NCBI GenBank assembly: GCA_022793555.1
Contig: JAAWDB010000121.1
Span: 1-18,811 of the forward strand
Origin: Bacilli bacterium
Lineage (GTDB): Bacteria; Bacillota_I; Bacilli_A; RF39; UBA660
DNA length: 18,811 bases
Direction: 5' to 3'
Shown here: positions 7,480 to 14,956 of the stretch, piece after piece
Position numbering within the stretch: position 1 is the first letter of the stretch
Layout: every line of letters starts with the position of its first letter
Position numbers and translations under genes: made by a program
Notes under the pieces: generated by a model
What the model was told of the DNA's origin: nothing
Databases searched by the model: none
Seen by the model: only the letters and a program-made list of their open reading frames with translations

Positions 7480-8421
7480 ATGGAAAGAAAAAAAGGATAT
7501 TTAGATTTAAGCAAAGAATTAATAAAACATTCAAAAAAGAAACAAAAAGATTTAGTTACTACAACCAGATGCAGTACTGATGCTTTTTGGATAAAAAATT
7601 TAAATGGGAAAAATTATCTTTTTAAAGTGATTGAAGAGAATAGCCAAAAATATCGTGCACTTATTATTGAAGAAATGGCAAAACTCGCAAATATTCCCGT
7701 ACCACATACCGATTTAGCCACACTTGGATATTTACGAGGAGAATTAATTGAAGATTACCGAAAAGAAAACTTTAACTATATTCCAGGATCAAATATTTTA
7801 TATGAATTTTTCCTAGCAATGAAAGATACAGAATACATACAATCAATCGTTCCAAAATATTTAATGAAAGACAAATTGAATGAAGAAGAATTAACAGAAC
7901 TATTAAAACGCTTAAATAATTTAGAAACGATTTGGTATGCTTTAAGATTTTATTATCGAAAATATACCAATAAAGACGAAATTGTCCATAATATTACCAG
8001 TGATTTGGCCAACCGATTTGCCTTTGATTTTTTAACTATGCAAAGAGATCGTCACGCTTCTAACTGGGAAGTAGAAGAAAATAATACTACAGCATCTTTG
8101 GCTCCACATTTTGATTCCAATCGTTCTTTTTATTACCCATCATTTAATTTAGAATTCCATATCGATGATCATTACAAAAGTATTCATTTATACGAAGAAT
8201 TAGAATACTATTTAGCATATTCTGATAATTTATTTTGTGATTACTTTTTCCATCTTTATGAATTATTCACTCCAAACAACATAGAAGAAATCATTAATCA
8301 AGTTGAAAAAAATATTAACACCACAATTCCCCAAAATATAAAAATAGAAATTTTAGATTCTTATCAAAAACATTATGAAAAATTAAACGAAATAATCAAA
8401 AGGAGAAAGCATAAGAAATGA
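7480..8421 (+). CDS. HipA-like Ser/Thr kinase-domain protein
   Basis: This encodes 313 residues. The motif FLTMQRDRHASNW followed by LAPHFDSNRSF (D190, H192, N195, D212) closely matches the HipA C-terminal catalytic pattern DRHxxN...APxFD, where the Asp and Asn act in phosphotransfer and the last Asp binds metal. Upstream, NYLFKV contains K49, a candidate ATP-binding Lys, followed by IIEEMAKLANIPVPHTDLATL, which resembles the HipA-type N-lobe. There is no membrane segment, and the tail is lysine-rich (IIKRRKHKK). It sits two bases after nusB and overlaps xseA by four bases (ATGA), so it is translated as part of this operon. No hipB-like HTH partner is adjacent, arguing against a classic hipBA toxin module. 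The substrate is unknown. Kinase-like family: fairly sure. Role: open. Confidence 0.85.
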   Translation: MERKKGYLDLSKELIKHSKKKQKDLVTTTRCSTDAFWIKNLNGKNYLFKVIEENSQKYRALIIEEMAKLANIPVPHTDLATLGYLRGELIEDYRKENFNYIPGSNILYEFFLAMKDTEYIQSIVPKYLMKDKLNEEELTELLKRLNNLETIWYALRFYYRKYTNKDEIVHNITSDLANRFAFDFLTMQRDRHASNWEVEENNTTASLAPHFDSNRSFYYPSFNLEFHIDDHYKSIHLYEELEYYLAYSDNLFCDYFFHLYELFTPNNIEEIINQVEKNINTTIPQNIKIEILDSYQKHYEKLNEIIKRRKHKK

Positions 8422-9749
8422 TTGAAAAAAATTATATTCAAGTAAGTGCTTTAAACAACTACATAAAATTACTAATCGATGATAACTCTTTCCTTCATAA
8501 AGTTTACTTAAAAGGTGAAATATCCAATTTTAAAAATCATATGAGTGGACATTTATATTTTACATTAAAAGATGAAGAAGCCAAAATTAGTGCCATTATG
8601 TTTCGAAATAAAACCATTGATTTAAAATTTACACCGGAAGACGGAAAAAAGGTTTTAGTCGAAGGACGTGTTTCTTGTTATCCTTCTCAAGGTACATACC
8701 AAATTTATGTAGACAAGATGGAAGAGGACGGATTAGGAAATTTATATGTACTATTTGAAGAATTAAAAAACAAGCTTCAAAAAGAAGGCTTATTTGATCC
8801 TGCACACAAAAAGCCAATTCCTAAATATCCACAAAAAATTGGAATCATTACCGCTTCAGCTGGTGCAGCTATTAAAGACATATTGAGTACTCTAAAAAGA
8901 AGATATCCGATTGCTGAAACCATTCTTTTTCCCGCGTTAGTTCAAGGAAGAAGTGCAGCACCAGATATTGTAAGACAAATTGAAAATGCCAAGAATTATG
9001 ATTTAGATTTACTAATAGTAGGAAGAGGTGGGGGTTCGATTGAAGACTTATGGGCCTTTAACGAAGAGATTGTTGCAAGAGCAATTTATCAGTGCCCAAT
9101 TCCTACCATTAGCGCTGTAGGACACGAAATTGATTATACAATTTCTGATTTTGTTGCTGATTTACGAGCACCCACACCGACAGGTGCAGCAGAATTAGCA
9201 ACACCTACAATTGCTGAAGTAAAAAAAATAATTCAAAACTTTCAAAATGAATGTCATCTTCACATGAAAAATCAATTAAATCGTTTAGAACATCAATTAA
9301 ATCAAGCAAAGAATTCTTTAATCTTAAAAAATCCAAGTATGTTATATGAAGGTAAAATTCAAAAATTAGATTATTTAACGGAACAATTAAGTCAAATGCT
9401 AAAGTTATACTTAAATCAAAAACAAAATAAACTAGATCAATTAAAAAACGCTTATATCTTAAATAATCCTTTATTACTATATCAAAACCATCAGAAAAAT
9501 TTAAAAACGGTTACCAAACAATTATCATTACATATGAAACATTACTTAGAGCAAAAAGAGCATTCTCTTGCTATCACAATTAACACCTTGAAACTAGTAA
9601 ATCCTCTAAATTTATTAGATAAAGGTTATTCTTTGATCAGTAAAAATGACACGTTAATAAAAAGTTGCAAAGACTTATCAAAAAATGATAATATTAAAAT
9701 TCAAATGAAAGACGGAAGTATCTTAGCTTCTGTTAAGGAGGTCAATTAA
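8418..9749 (+). CDS. xseA: Exodeoxyribonuclease VII large subunit
   Basis: This is the catalytic large subunit of ExoVII, a single-strand-specific exonuclease working from both ends, assembled with several XseB subunits. The N-terminal OB-fold (VSALNNYIKLLIDDNSFLHKVYLKGEISNFK...HLYFTLKD) is followed by the catalytic domain with IGIITASAGAAIKDI, GRGGGSIEDLWAFNEE (202-217) and GHEIDYTISDFVADLRAPTPTGAAELATP (from 235). The C-terminal coiled-coil region contains three NP motifs at N305, N350 and N395, exactly 45 residues apart, and ends with the usual LDKGYSLI. Its 443 residues are normal for the family. The start overlaps the upstream kinase stop by four bases, with AAGGAG upstream at 8399-8404. 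Confidence 0.96.
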   Translation: MIEKNYIQVSALNNYIKLLIDDNSFLHKVYLKGEISNFKNHMSGHLYFTLKDEEAKISAIMFRNKTIDLKFTPEDGKKVLVEGRVSCYPSQGTYQIYVDKMEEDGLGNLYVLFEELKNKLQKEGLFDPAHKKPIPKYPQKIGIITASAGAAIKDILSTLKRRYPIAETILFPALVQGRSAAPDIVRQIENAKNYDLDLLIVGRGGGSIEDLWAFNEEIVARAIYQCPIPTISAVGHEIDYTISDFVADLRAPTPTGAAELATPTIAEVKKIIQNFQNECHLHMKNQLNRLEHQLNQAKNSLILKNPSMLYEGKIQKLDYLTEQLSQMLKLYLNQKQNKLDQLKNAYILNNPLLLYQNHQKNLKTVTKQLSLHMKHYLEQKEHSLAITINTLKLVNPLNLLDKGYSLISKNDTLIKSCKDLSKNDNIKIQMKDGSILASVKEVN

Positions 9750-9992
9750 ATGGAAAAAACATTTGAAACAGCATTAAAAGAATTAGAAATGATTGTAAAA
9801 AAATTAGAAAGTGGAAATATTCCATTAGAAAATGCCATTAATGAATACACAGAAGCCATGCAATTAGTAAAATTTTGTAGTGAAAAATTAAATAACGCTA
9901 CAGAGCAAGTAAATAAGACTTTAAGTGAAAATGGCGAATTAAAAGATTTTGAATTAAATGAAGAAACGGATGATGATCATGGCAACTGTTAA
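9750..9992 (+). CDS. xseB: Exodeoxyribonuclease VII small subunit
   Basis: This is the small helical subunit that binds the long coiled coil of XseA and is needed for ExoVII assembly. The opening FETALKELEMIVKKLESGNIPLENAINEYTEAMQLVKFC is the standard XseB sequence. The 80 residues match the usual size, with an acidic tail. The start codon directly follows the xseA stop with no gap. A full AAGGAGG ribosome binding site lies at the end of xseA. Its 3' end overlaps the start of proS by 14 bases, consistent with translational coupling. Confidence 0.95.
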   Translation: MEKTFETALKELEMIVKKLESGNIPLENAINEYTEAMQLVKFCSEKLNNATEQVNKTLSENGELKDFELNEETDDDHGNC

Positions 9993-11397
9993 TGAAATTA
10001 CTAATCGCGACGTTGATTTTGCTAAGTGGTACACCGATATTTGTCGTGTCGCTGAACTAATTGATTACTCTTCAGTCAAAGGAAGTATGATTATCAAGCC
10101 CTATGGTTATGCTATTTGGGAAAACATCCAAAAAATTTTAGACAAAATGTTCAAAGAACTAGGACATGAAAATGTTCAAATGCCAATGTTTATTCCAGAA
10201 TCTTTACTAAATGTTGAAAAAGATCATATTGAAGGATTTGCACCGGAAGTAGCATGGGTTACAATGGGCGGGAATACCCCTTTAGAAGAACGTTACTGTG
10301 TAAGACCCACAAGTGAAACGCTATTTTGTGATCATTACAAAAAAATCATAAAATCATATCGTGACTTGCCTAAATTGTATAATCAATGGTGTACTATTGT
10401 CCGCTGGGAAAAAACAACAAGACCATTTTTAAGAAGTCGAGAAATTCTTTGGCAAGAGGGACATACCATGCATCGTACTGAAGAAGAAGCAAGAAACGAA
10501 ACCATAACCATGTGGCATGTTTATGAAAAATTTCAAAAAGAGTACTTAGCCTTACCAGTTATTGTAGGTAAAAAGACAGAGAAAGAAAAATTTGCCGGTG
10601 CTGAAGAAACTTACACCATTGAAGCTATGATGCAAGATGGAGTGGCACTGCAAAATGGAACCAGTCATTATTTTGGGCAAAAATTTGCTAAAGCATTTGA
10701 CATCGAATTCTTAGATCAAGATAACACAATGAAAACACCATATCAAACAAGTTGGGGAGTAACAACGAGAATGATTGGAGGGCTTATTATGACGCATAGT
10801 GATGATAATGGCCTTGTTCTACCTCCAAAAATTGCACCAATTCAAGTAATATTTATTCCAATAGGAAAAGATGAGCAAGTTTTAAATAAAATTAAGGATA
10901 TCATTAACAAACTTCCCGAAACAATTACAACCAAAATTGATTTAACAGATAAAAGTCCTGGATACAAATTTGCAGAAGCAGAAGTCAAAGGAATACCTCT
11001 TCGTATTGATCTCGGAAACCGTGACTTAGAAAATAATACGGTAACATTGGTTCGTCGTGATACCCTAGAAAAAACAACGGTCTCATTAGAAAATATTGAA
11101 AAAACCATTCAAAATACTTTAGAAGATATTCAAAACAATCTTTATAAGACTGCTGAAGAAAGAAGAAATAAAATGCTTCATACAGCAAAAAATTACGAAG
11201 AATTTAAAAAAATTACCAATTCATTACCAGGGTTCATTAAAATTAACTGGTGCGGAGAAATGGCTTGTGAAGAAAAAATTAAAGATGAAACAGGTTACAA
11301 ATCTCGCTGTATATTAATCGATGAAAAAGCGGATGGAAACTGTGCTATTTGTGGTAAAAATGGTAAGCACAAAATCTATTTTGGCAAACAGTATTAA
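9979..11397 (+). CDS. proS: Prolyl-tRNA synthetase, archaeal/eukaryotic-like (type without the insertion domain)
   Basis: This enzyme charges tRNA-Pro with proline using ATP. The class II core shows CVRPTSETLF (about 107-116), motif 2 RWEKTTRPFLRSREILWQEGHTMH (from R142) and motif 3 GGLIMTHSDDNGLVLPPKIAP (from 267), followed by the anticodon-binding domain. The C-terminal zinc-binding domain typical of the archaeal-like form is present with Cys at 425, 430, 455 and 458. There is no large editing insertion as in the classic bacterial form. The ATG at 9979 gives 472 residues beginning MATVNEITNRDVDFAKWYTD. The earlier ATGs at 9958, 9970 and 9973 add residues unlike the family. It overlaps xseB by 14 bases and is the last gene of the nusB operon. 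No T-box leader is visible. Confidence 0.95.
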   Translation: MATVNEITNRDVDFAKWYTDICRVAELIDYSSVKGSMIIKPYGYAIWENIQKILDKMFKELGHENVQMPMFIPESLLNVEKDHIEGFAPEVAWVTMGGNTPLEERYCVRPTSETLFCDHYKKIIKSYRDLPKLYNQWCTIVRWEKTTRPFLRSREILWQEGHTMHRTEEEARNETITMWHVYEKFQKEYLALPVIVGKKTEKEKFAGAEETYTIEAMMQDGVALQNGTSHYFGQKFAKAFDIEFLDQDNTMKTPYQTSWGVTTRMIGGLIMTHSDDNGLVLPPKIAPIQVIFIPIGKDEQVLNKIKDIINKLPETITTKIDLTDKSPGYKFAEAEVKGIPLRIDLGNRDLENNTVTLVRRDTLEKTTVSLENIEKTIQNTLEDIQNNLYKTAEERRNKMLHTAKNYEEFKKITNSLPGFIKINWCGEMACEEKIKDETGYKSRCILIDEKADGNCAICGKNGKHKIYFGKQY

Positions 11398-11400
11398 ACC

Positions 11401-11440
11401 AAATGACAATTATTGGTACTACCCAGTAATTGTCATTTTT
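11401..11440 (+). terminator. Strong intrinsic terminator after proS
   Basis: A perfect 12-bp stem AAATGACAATTA / TAATTGTCATTT is extended inward by TTGG / CCAG (one wobble) and runs into a T tract. It ends the nusB-proS operon. Confidence 0.95.
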
Positions 11441-11482
11441 AAATATAATAAATAATCCATAATAGTAATGTGAGGTGAGAAT

Positions 11483-12466
11483 ATGAAAAAGAAAATAATG
11501 ACAATTCTCTTAAATCTTAGTATTCTTTTCGCACCATTGCCCGTATGGGCATACTCAAATGAAATAATTATAGGTGGAGATAATATAGGAATACATATAG
11601 ATAGTGACGGAGTTTTAGTCATAGGATTTTACAAAGTAAATGGATCATTTTCTAAAGGAAATCCAGAAATAGAAGTAGGGGATCGCATTGTTAAAGTTGC
11701 GAACACTGAAGTGTCTTCCATCGATGATTTAACAAGGGCAATCGAAAAAAACTTAAACTATGATAAAGTAAACTTAACAATAAAAAGGGGACAAAATACC
11801 CAAGAAATAGAACTGCCATTATCATATGTTGATGGAGTTTATAAAACTGGATTATATGTTAAGGATGGAATCAGTGGTATAGGAACACTTACATATATCG
11901 ATCCTGGAACTAAAATTTTTGGGACTCTTGGTCATGAAATTGTCGAAAGCACTTCTGGCACAAGAATTGAGGTCAAACAAGGATCTATTTTTGACAGTGA
12001 AGTATCAAAAATAATAAAAAGTACGGATGGAAAAGTAGGAGAAAAAAATGCAAAACTAAATTATGACAAAATATCTGGGAACATTACCAAAAATACACTA
12101 TATGGAGTTTTTGGTAAATATACCAAGGAAACTACTAATGGAAAAAAATACACTGTAGGAAAACCTGATGAAATTAAACTAGGAAAAGCTTTAATTTATA
12201 CCGTTCTTTCAGACAATAAAATTAATGAATATGAAATAACGATTACCAAAATTAACAAAAACAATGAGATTAAAAATATTACATTTGAAATAACTGATGA
12301 TAAACTTTTAAGCGAAACTGGTGGTGTCATCCAAGGAATGAGTGGTAGTCCAATTATTCAAGATAACAAAATTATTGGAGCTGTCACACATGCTATTGTT
12401 GATAAAGTATCTAATGGTTATGGAATATTTATTACTACTATGTTAGAAGAAGGAGAAAAAAAATAA
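11483..12466 (+). CDS. spoIVB: Stage IV sporulation protein B (SpoIVB), PDZ/S55 peptidase
   Basis: In spore formers SpoIVB is secreted by the forespore into the intermembrane space, where it cleaves SpoIVFA to trigger pro-sigma-K processing. A Lys start followed by a hydrophobic stretch (about residues 5-23, ending VWA-YS) looks like a signal peptide or anchor. A PDZ domain spans about 33-115 (NPEIEVGDRIVKVANTEVSSIDDLTRAI). The S55 peptidase domain follows, with GIGTLTYIDP and GTLGHEI (H151), then GGVIQGMSGSPII (S287) and GAVTHAIV. An Asp (D272) lies exactly 15 residues before the Ser, the same spacing as D363/S378 of the B. subtilis enzyme, so the triad is complete. At 327 residues it is about 100 shorter than the B. 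subtilis protein, mostly at the N terminus. AGGTGAGA supports the ATG. spo0A, often next to spoIVB, is not here. Confidence 0.95.
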   Translation: MKKKIMTILLNLSILFAPLPVWAYSNEIIIGGDNIGIHIDSDGVLVIGFYKVNGSFSKGNPEIEVGDRIVKVANTEVSSIDDLTRAIEKNLNYDKVNLTIKRGQNTQEIELPLSYVDGVYKTGLYVKDGISGIGTLTYIDPGTKIFGTLGHEIVESTSGTRIEVKQGSIFDSEVSKIIKSTDGKVGEKNAKLNYDKISGNITKNTLYGVFGKYTKETTNGKKYTVGKPDEIKLGKALIYTVLSDNKINEYEITITKINKNNEIKNITFEITDDKLLSETGGVIQGMSGSPIIQDNKIIGAVTHAIVDKVSNGYGIFITTMLEEGEKK

Positions 12467-12487
12467 AGAGTGAATATTCACTCTTTT
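12465..12487 (+). terminator. Palindromic terminator after spoIVB
   Basis: AAAGAGTGA / TCACTCTTT forms a perfect 9-bp stem with the loop ATAT, followed by a short T run. The left arm begins within the stop codon. Confidence 0.75.
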
Positions 12488-12522
12488 AATATGACATAAA
12501 AATGTCCAATTCTAAAATATTA

Positions 12523-12544
12523 TTGAATTTTATTTGAATTTTAT
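12523..12544 (+). repeat. Exact tandem duplication of an 11-mer in a promoter region
   Basis: TTGAATTTTAT occurs twice with no gap (12523-12533 and 12534-12544). Each copy begins with a TTGAAT -35-like hexamer. Confidence 0.8.
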
Positions 12545-12562
12545 GACAAGATTTATTATAGT
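12534..12562 (+). promoter_or_regulatory. Probable promoter of the zinc-ribbon membrane protein operon
   Basis: TTGAAT (12534-12539) and TATAGT (12557-12562) are separated by 17 bases, 20 bases before the ATG at 12582. The -35 lies in the second copy of an 11-base tandem repeat. Confidence 0.5.
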
Positions 12563-12581
12563 AAAAATAAGAGGTGATAAG

Positions 12582-13748
12582 ATGTATTGTGAATTTTGTG
12601 GCAAAAAAATAGATGAAGATGCAAAATTTTGCGAACATTGCGGCAAGAAAATCACAACTCATAATATTGTAACTAAGGAAAAAAATCCAAATGAAACAAA
12701 AATTTTACTAATTATAATATTTATGAGTATTTTTGGCTTTCTATTTTATCAAGAATTAAAGTATTTTAATTCTCCAGAAAGTGCGATAAACCATTACTTA
12801 AAAAATCTTAAAAATCAAAACTTTGAAAATATCTTGAATAATTTAAACATTGCACCAAACGATTTTAATACAAAAGAAATGTTAAAAAAGCAAACTGATT
12901 TAAATGAAAATATTTTCATAAAAGATTTTAAAATTCTTCAATGTACTTACGAAAATGAAAAAAAAGCAAAGTGTGAGATCAATTATACTACACAAAAAAA
13001 TGGTATCAATACAAATAAAACTTACTTTCTGAAAAAAAATGAAAACAAACGTCTTTTTCTTTTCACCGATTGGATTATTGAAAATCAGGATTTTGAACTA
13101 ATTGATGATTGGACACTTTATTTACCAAAAGATGCCACTGGAGAATTAGAAGGAACTGATTTAAAAAAATATCGTAACCAAGAAAAAGATAAACCAGGTT
13201 ATGATGCCTATAGTATTCAACATTTATTAAAAGGAAAGTATAACTTAGCTGTAACAATGAATACTGGAATATCTTTAAATAAAGTAATTAAAATCACTTC
13301 AAACACTTTTACCTATGAATTCACTTTAAAAGATATTTCAGAAGAAATGAACGCCAAAATAATTTCACTAGGAAAAGACATAGTAGATATGTTTTATCAG
13401 GGAATCATCGAGAATAAAAGGAAAGAGGAGTTATCCTCAAATTACGAAATTAGTAATTTACTAAATATATATGAAGAATTAAAAAAAGATATTGAAAAAA
13501 ATATAATTCTAAAAAAATTTGATATAAATAATTTAAAAATAACTCATATTGACATGGATGAAGAAGGAAGAATTATCGTAACCTATCAGATGAATTATCA
13601 TTATGAATTTGACTATATAAATGATAATGAGAAGAAAACCCATGAAGGACAAAGCAATGATACATTCTACATTACAATTAAAAATACTGAATTAAAAAAT
13701 ATTGAAAAAATAGATAGCTTAGTATCTTATTTTTCAAAGAAATATTAG
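12582..13748 (+). CDS. Zinc-ribbon membrane protein with a large extracytoplasmic domain
   Basis: This encodes 388 residues from the ATG at 12582. The family is not named with certainty; the build resembles YvbJ/TcaA-like proteins. The N-terminal double zinc knuckle has CEFCGKK...FCEHCGKK (Cys 3, 6, 17, 20). One membrane segment (about 41-56, ILLIIIFMSIFGFLFY) follows, then a long polar domain predicted outside the membrane. That domain begins ESAINHYLKNLKNQNFENILNNL, like other bacterial proteins that pass the membrane once. The ATG is chosen because AGAGGTGAT lies just upstream and the Cys motif starts directly after it; longer in-frame starts reach into the promoter. The next gene follows after 11 bases and also starts with a zinc ribbon. 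Both may sense or organise something at the membrane, but no function is assigned. Confidence 0.85.
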   Translation: MYCEFCGKKIDEDAKFCEHCGKKITTHNIVTKEKNPNETKILLIIIFMSIFGFLFYQELKYFNSPESAINHYLKNLKNQNFENILNNLNIAPNDFNTKEMLKKQTDLNENIFIKDFKILQCTYENEKKAKCEINYTTQKNGINTNKTYFLKKNENKRLFLFTDWIIENQDFELIDDWTLYLPKDATGELEGTDLKKYRNQEKDKPGYDAYSIQHLLKGKYNLAVTMNTGISLNKVIKITSNTFTYEFTLKDISEEMNAKIISLGKDIVDMFYQGIIENKRKEELSSNYEISNLLNIYEELKKDIEKNIILKKFDINNLKITHIDMDEEGRIIVTYQMNYHYEFDYINDNEKKTHEGQSNDTFYITIKNTELKNIEKIDSLVSYFSKKY

Positions 13749-13759
13749 GAGGAATCAAT

Positions 13760-14539
13760 ATGCCAAAATTTTGTAAATATTGTGGAAAAGAATTAGAAAA
13801 AGGAGAAAAATGTAATTGTAACACTGAAAAAGGAAAGAAAAAAAATATAGATTCAAAAACCATAGAAAAGAAACAGAATAGTGATCTACAAAAAGCTACT
13901 GAAACGATAAAAACAGAAGTGACTTATTCAAGTAAAAAGTATGCAGAAAAACTATGGAAAACTATTCAAAACATTCTTTTAAAACCAAAAGAAACTTTAA
14001 TAGAATTTATCAATAATGATGATACAACTTTGACAATGATCATATTAATAATTACAAGTGTAATCATTGGAATTTGTACAGTATCCTTTATTAAAGGAAT
14101 GTATGGAATAAATTTACTATATACATCTTCATATCCAGTTTATAAAGATAATATTTGGAATATAAGCTATTTTAAAATTCTCGTTTGTGTTGCTCTAGGA
14201 GTATTTTTAAGTCATTTATTACTAGCTGTTATCTTTGATCTTGGTTTTGAGAAAATTAGCAAAATCAAATTAACTTTTAAAAGCGTTCTTTCTTCAATTG
14301 CTATAAGCATTTTAGAACCAACTATACTTTGCATTATTAGTGCCATTTTAACTATATTTTCATATAAATTAGCTTTCATTCTTATCATTTATGCTGGCAT
14401 TCTATATATTTTAAACCTATATCAAACCTTTGGAGAATTAAGAGAAGTAAAATCATCACACTATAATCATTTATTTACCATTCTTTTCTTAATATTTGCA
14501 TTCTTATCTATATATTTAATTCCCAAACTATTTATATAA
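13760..14539 (+). CDS. Zinc-ribbon multi-pass membrane protein, Yip1-like
   Basis: This encodes 259 residues. A short N-terminal zinc site FCKYCGKELEKGEKCNC (Cys 5, 8, 18, 20) is followed by a Lys-rich linker to about residue 75. It then has about five hydrophobic segments, roughly at 91-112, 135-158, 175-198, 203-222 and 240-258. The segment ILLKPKETLIEFINNDD just before the first membrane helix is typical of Yip1-like membrane domains. The gene is 11 bases after the previous stop with a strong AGGAGG, so the two are one operon, closed by the terminator that follows. The two proteins share the zinc-ribbon-plus-membrane layout but not the rest of the sequence. Family placement is an inference. 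Confidence 0.85.
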   Translation: MPKFCKYCGKELEKGEKCNCNTEKGKKKNIDSKTIEKKQNSDLQKATETIKTEVTYSSKKYAEKLWKTIQNILLKPKETLIEFINNDDTTLTMIILIITSVIIGICTVSFIKGMYGINLLYTSSYPVYKDNIWNISYFKILVCVALGVFLSHLLLAVIFDLGFEKISKIKLTFKSVLSSIAISILEPTILCIISAILTIFSYKLAFILIIYAGILYILNLYQTFGELREVKSSHYNHLFTILFLIFAFLSIYLIPKLFI

Positions 14540-14554
14540 CAATGGAGTAAGATA

Positions 14555-14590
14555 AAAGTAGACATTGAAAAGAATGTCTGCTTTTTCTTT
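14555..14590 (+). terminator. Intrinsic terminator after the zinc-ribbon operon
   Basis: AAAGTAGACATT / AATGTCTGCTTT forms a 12-bp stem with one wobble and a GAAAAG loop, followed by TTTTTCTTTT. Confidence 0.9.
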
Positions 14591-14653
14591 TGCTATAAGA
14601 AGAAAAATATAAAATTATTAAGCCAACATTAGACCTTAAAGAAAGTAGAGTAA

Positions 14654-14800
14654 GTATTTCTAAAAAACTATATTGATAAAGAAAGGCTTAATATTAACAA
14701 TTATCGCTCAATCTATGCATTAAATTATAAAACCCCAGTTGAGTACAGAACTCAGCTAGGGTTAAAATAATATTATTTTAGTACCTACTTTTTGTTGACA
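14654..14800 (+). pseudogene. Remnant of an IS3-family insertion sequence (transposase C terminus and probable right end)
   Basis: The + strand frame ending at TAA 14768-14770 encodes ...KNYIDKERLNINNYRSIYALNYKTPVEYRTQLGLK. This is the typical C-terminal tail of IS3-family transposases (YR.IYALNYKTPV.YR.QLG). Only about 38 codons remain after an in-frame stop at 14651-14653, and no catalytic DDE residues survive. Beyond the stop lie an 18-bp palindrome (TAAAATAATATTATTTTA, 14763-14780) and GTACCTACTTTTTGTTGACA ending in CA at 14800, which may be the old right inverted repeat. No matching left end was found, so the exact borders are uncertain. The element cannot move. Confidence 0.75.
14731..14763 (-). 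terminator. Minus-strand terminator candidate inside the IS3 remnant
   Basis: Bases 14731-14744 pair with 14750-14763 around a 5-base loop, giving 12 Watson-Crick pairs of 14. Read on the minus strand the hairpin is followed by TTTTATAATTT (counting the last two stem Ts). It lies about 70 bases beyond the stop of the minus-strand small gene and could end its transcript. Confidence 0.5.
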
Positions 14801-14833
14801 ACGTCAAACTACCTAATGTCTATATTTATTGTT

Positions 14834-14929
14834 TTATGCTAAAGCATAGCTAATAATAGTAGCAATTACGCTACCAACCATTAATATAACCATTACCCAA
14901 GCGGCTATTTTTCTTGCCTTTTTACTCAT
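14834..14929 (-). CDS. 31-residue single-pass membrane peptide
   Basis: On the minus strand an ATG at 14929 opens a frame encoding MSKKARKIAAWVMVILMVGS followed by VIATIISYALA, ending at TAA. A basic N terminus (KKARK) precedes one hydrophobic helix, the form of a small inner-membrane peptide with its N terminus in the cytoplasm. AAGAGGTGAATTTG just before the ATG provides a strong ribosome binding site of the same form as other genes in the window. The composition and length resemble the Prli42/DUF4044 group of tiny membrane proteins of Firmicutes, where Prli42 anchors the stressosome, but this similarity is from memory and weak. It is divergent from the spoIIM-like gene, 92 bases away, and is followed by a hairpin. 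It is too short for ordinary ORF cut-offs. Confidence 0.78.
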   Translation of the reverse strand: MSKKARKIAAWVMVILMVGSVIATIISYALA

Positions 14930-14956
14930 CAAATTCACCTCTTAAAATCGTCTTCT

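Noticed and set aside
7480-8421. Classic hipBA toxin-antitoxin module
   Set aside because: No HTH antitoxin gene is adjacent and the kinase is translationally embedded in a housekeeping operon.
10842-11188. Two overlapping minus-strand open frames opposite proS
   Set aside because: Both are antisense to a well-conserved gene, lack start signals and read as low-complexity hydrophobic translations.
11458-11464. CATAATA before spoIVB as a sigma-G -10
   Set aside because: The -10 fits, but no matching -35 is found 17-18 bases upstream, so it is not listed as a promoter.
14792-14804. TTGAC-AAC-GTCAA inverted repeat after the IS3 remnant, considered as an operator related to that at 2502
   Set aside because: The arms are only five bases, the half-site sequence differs from 2502-2523, and it probably reflects the old insertion-sequence end.
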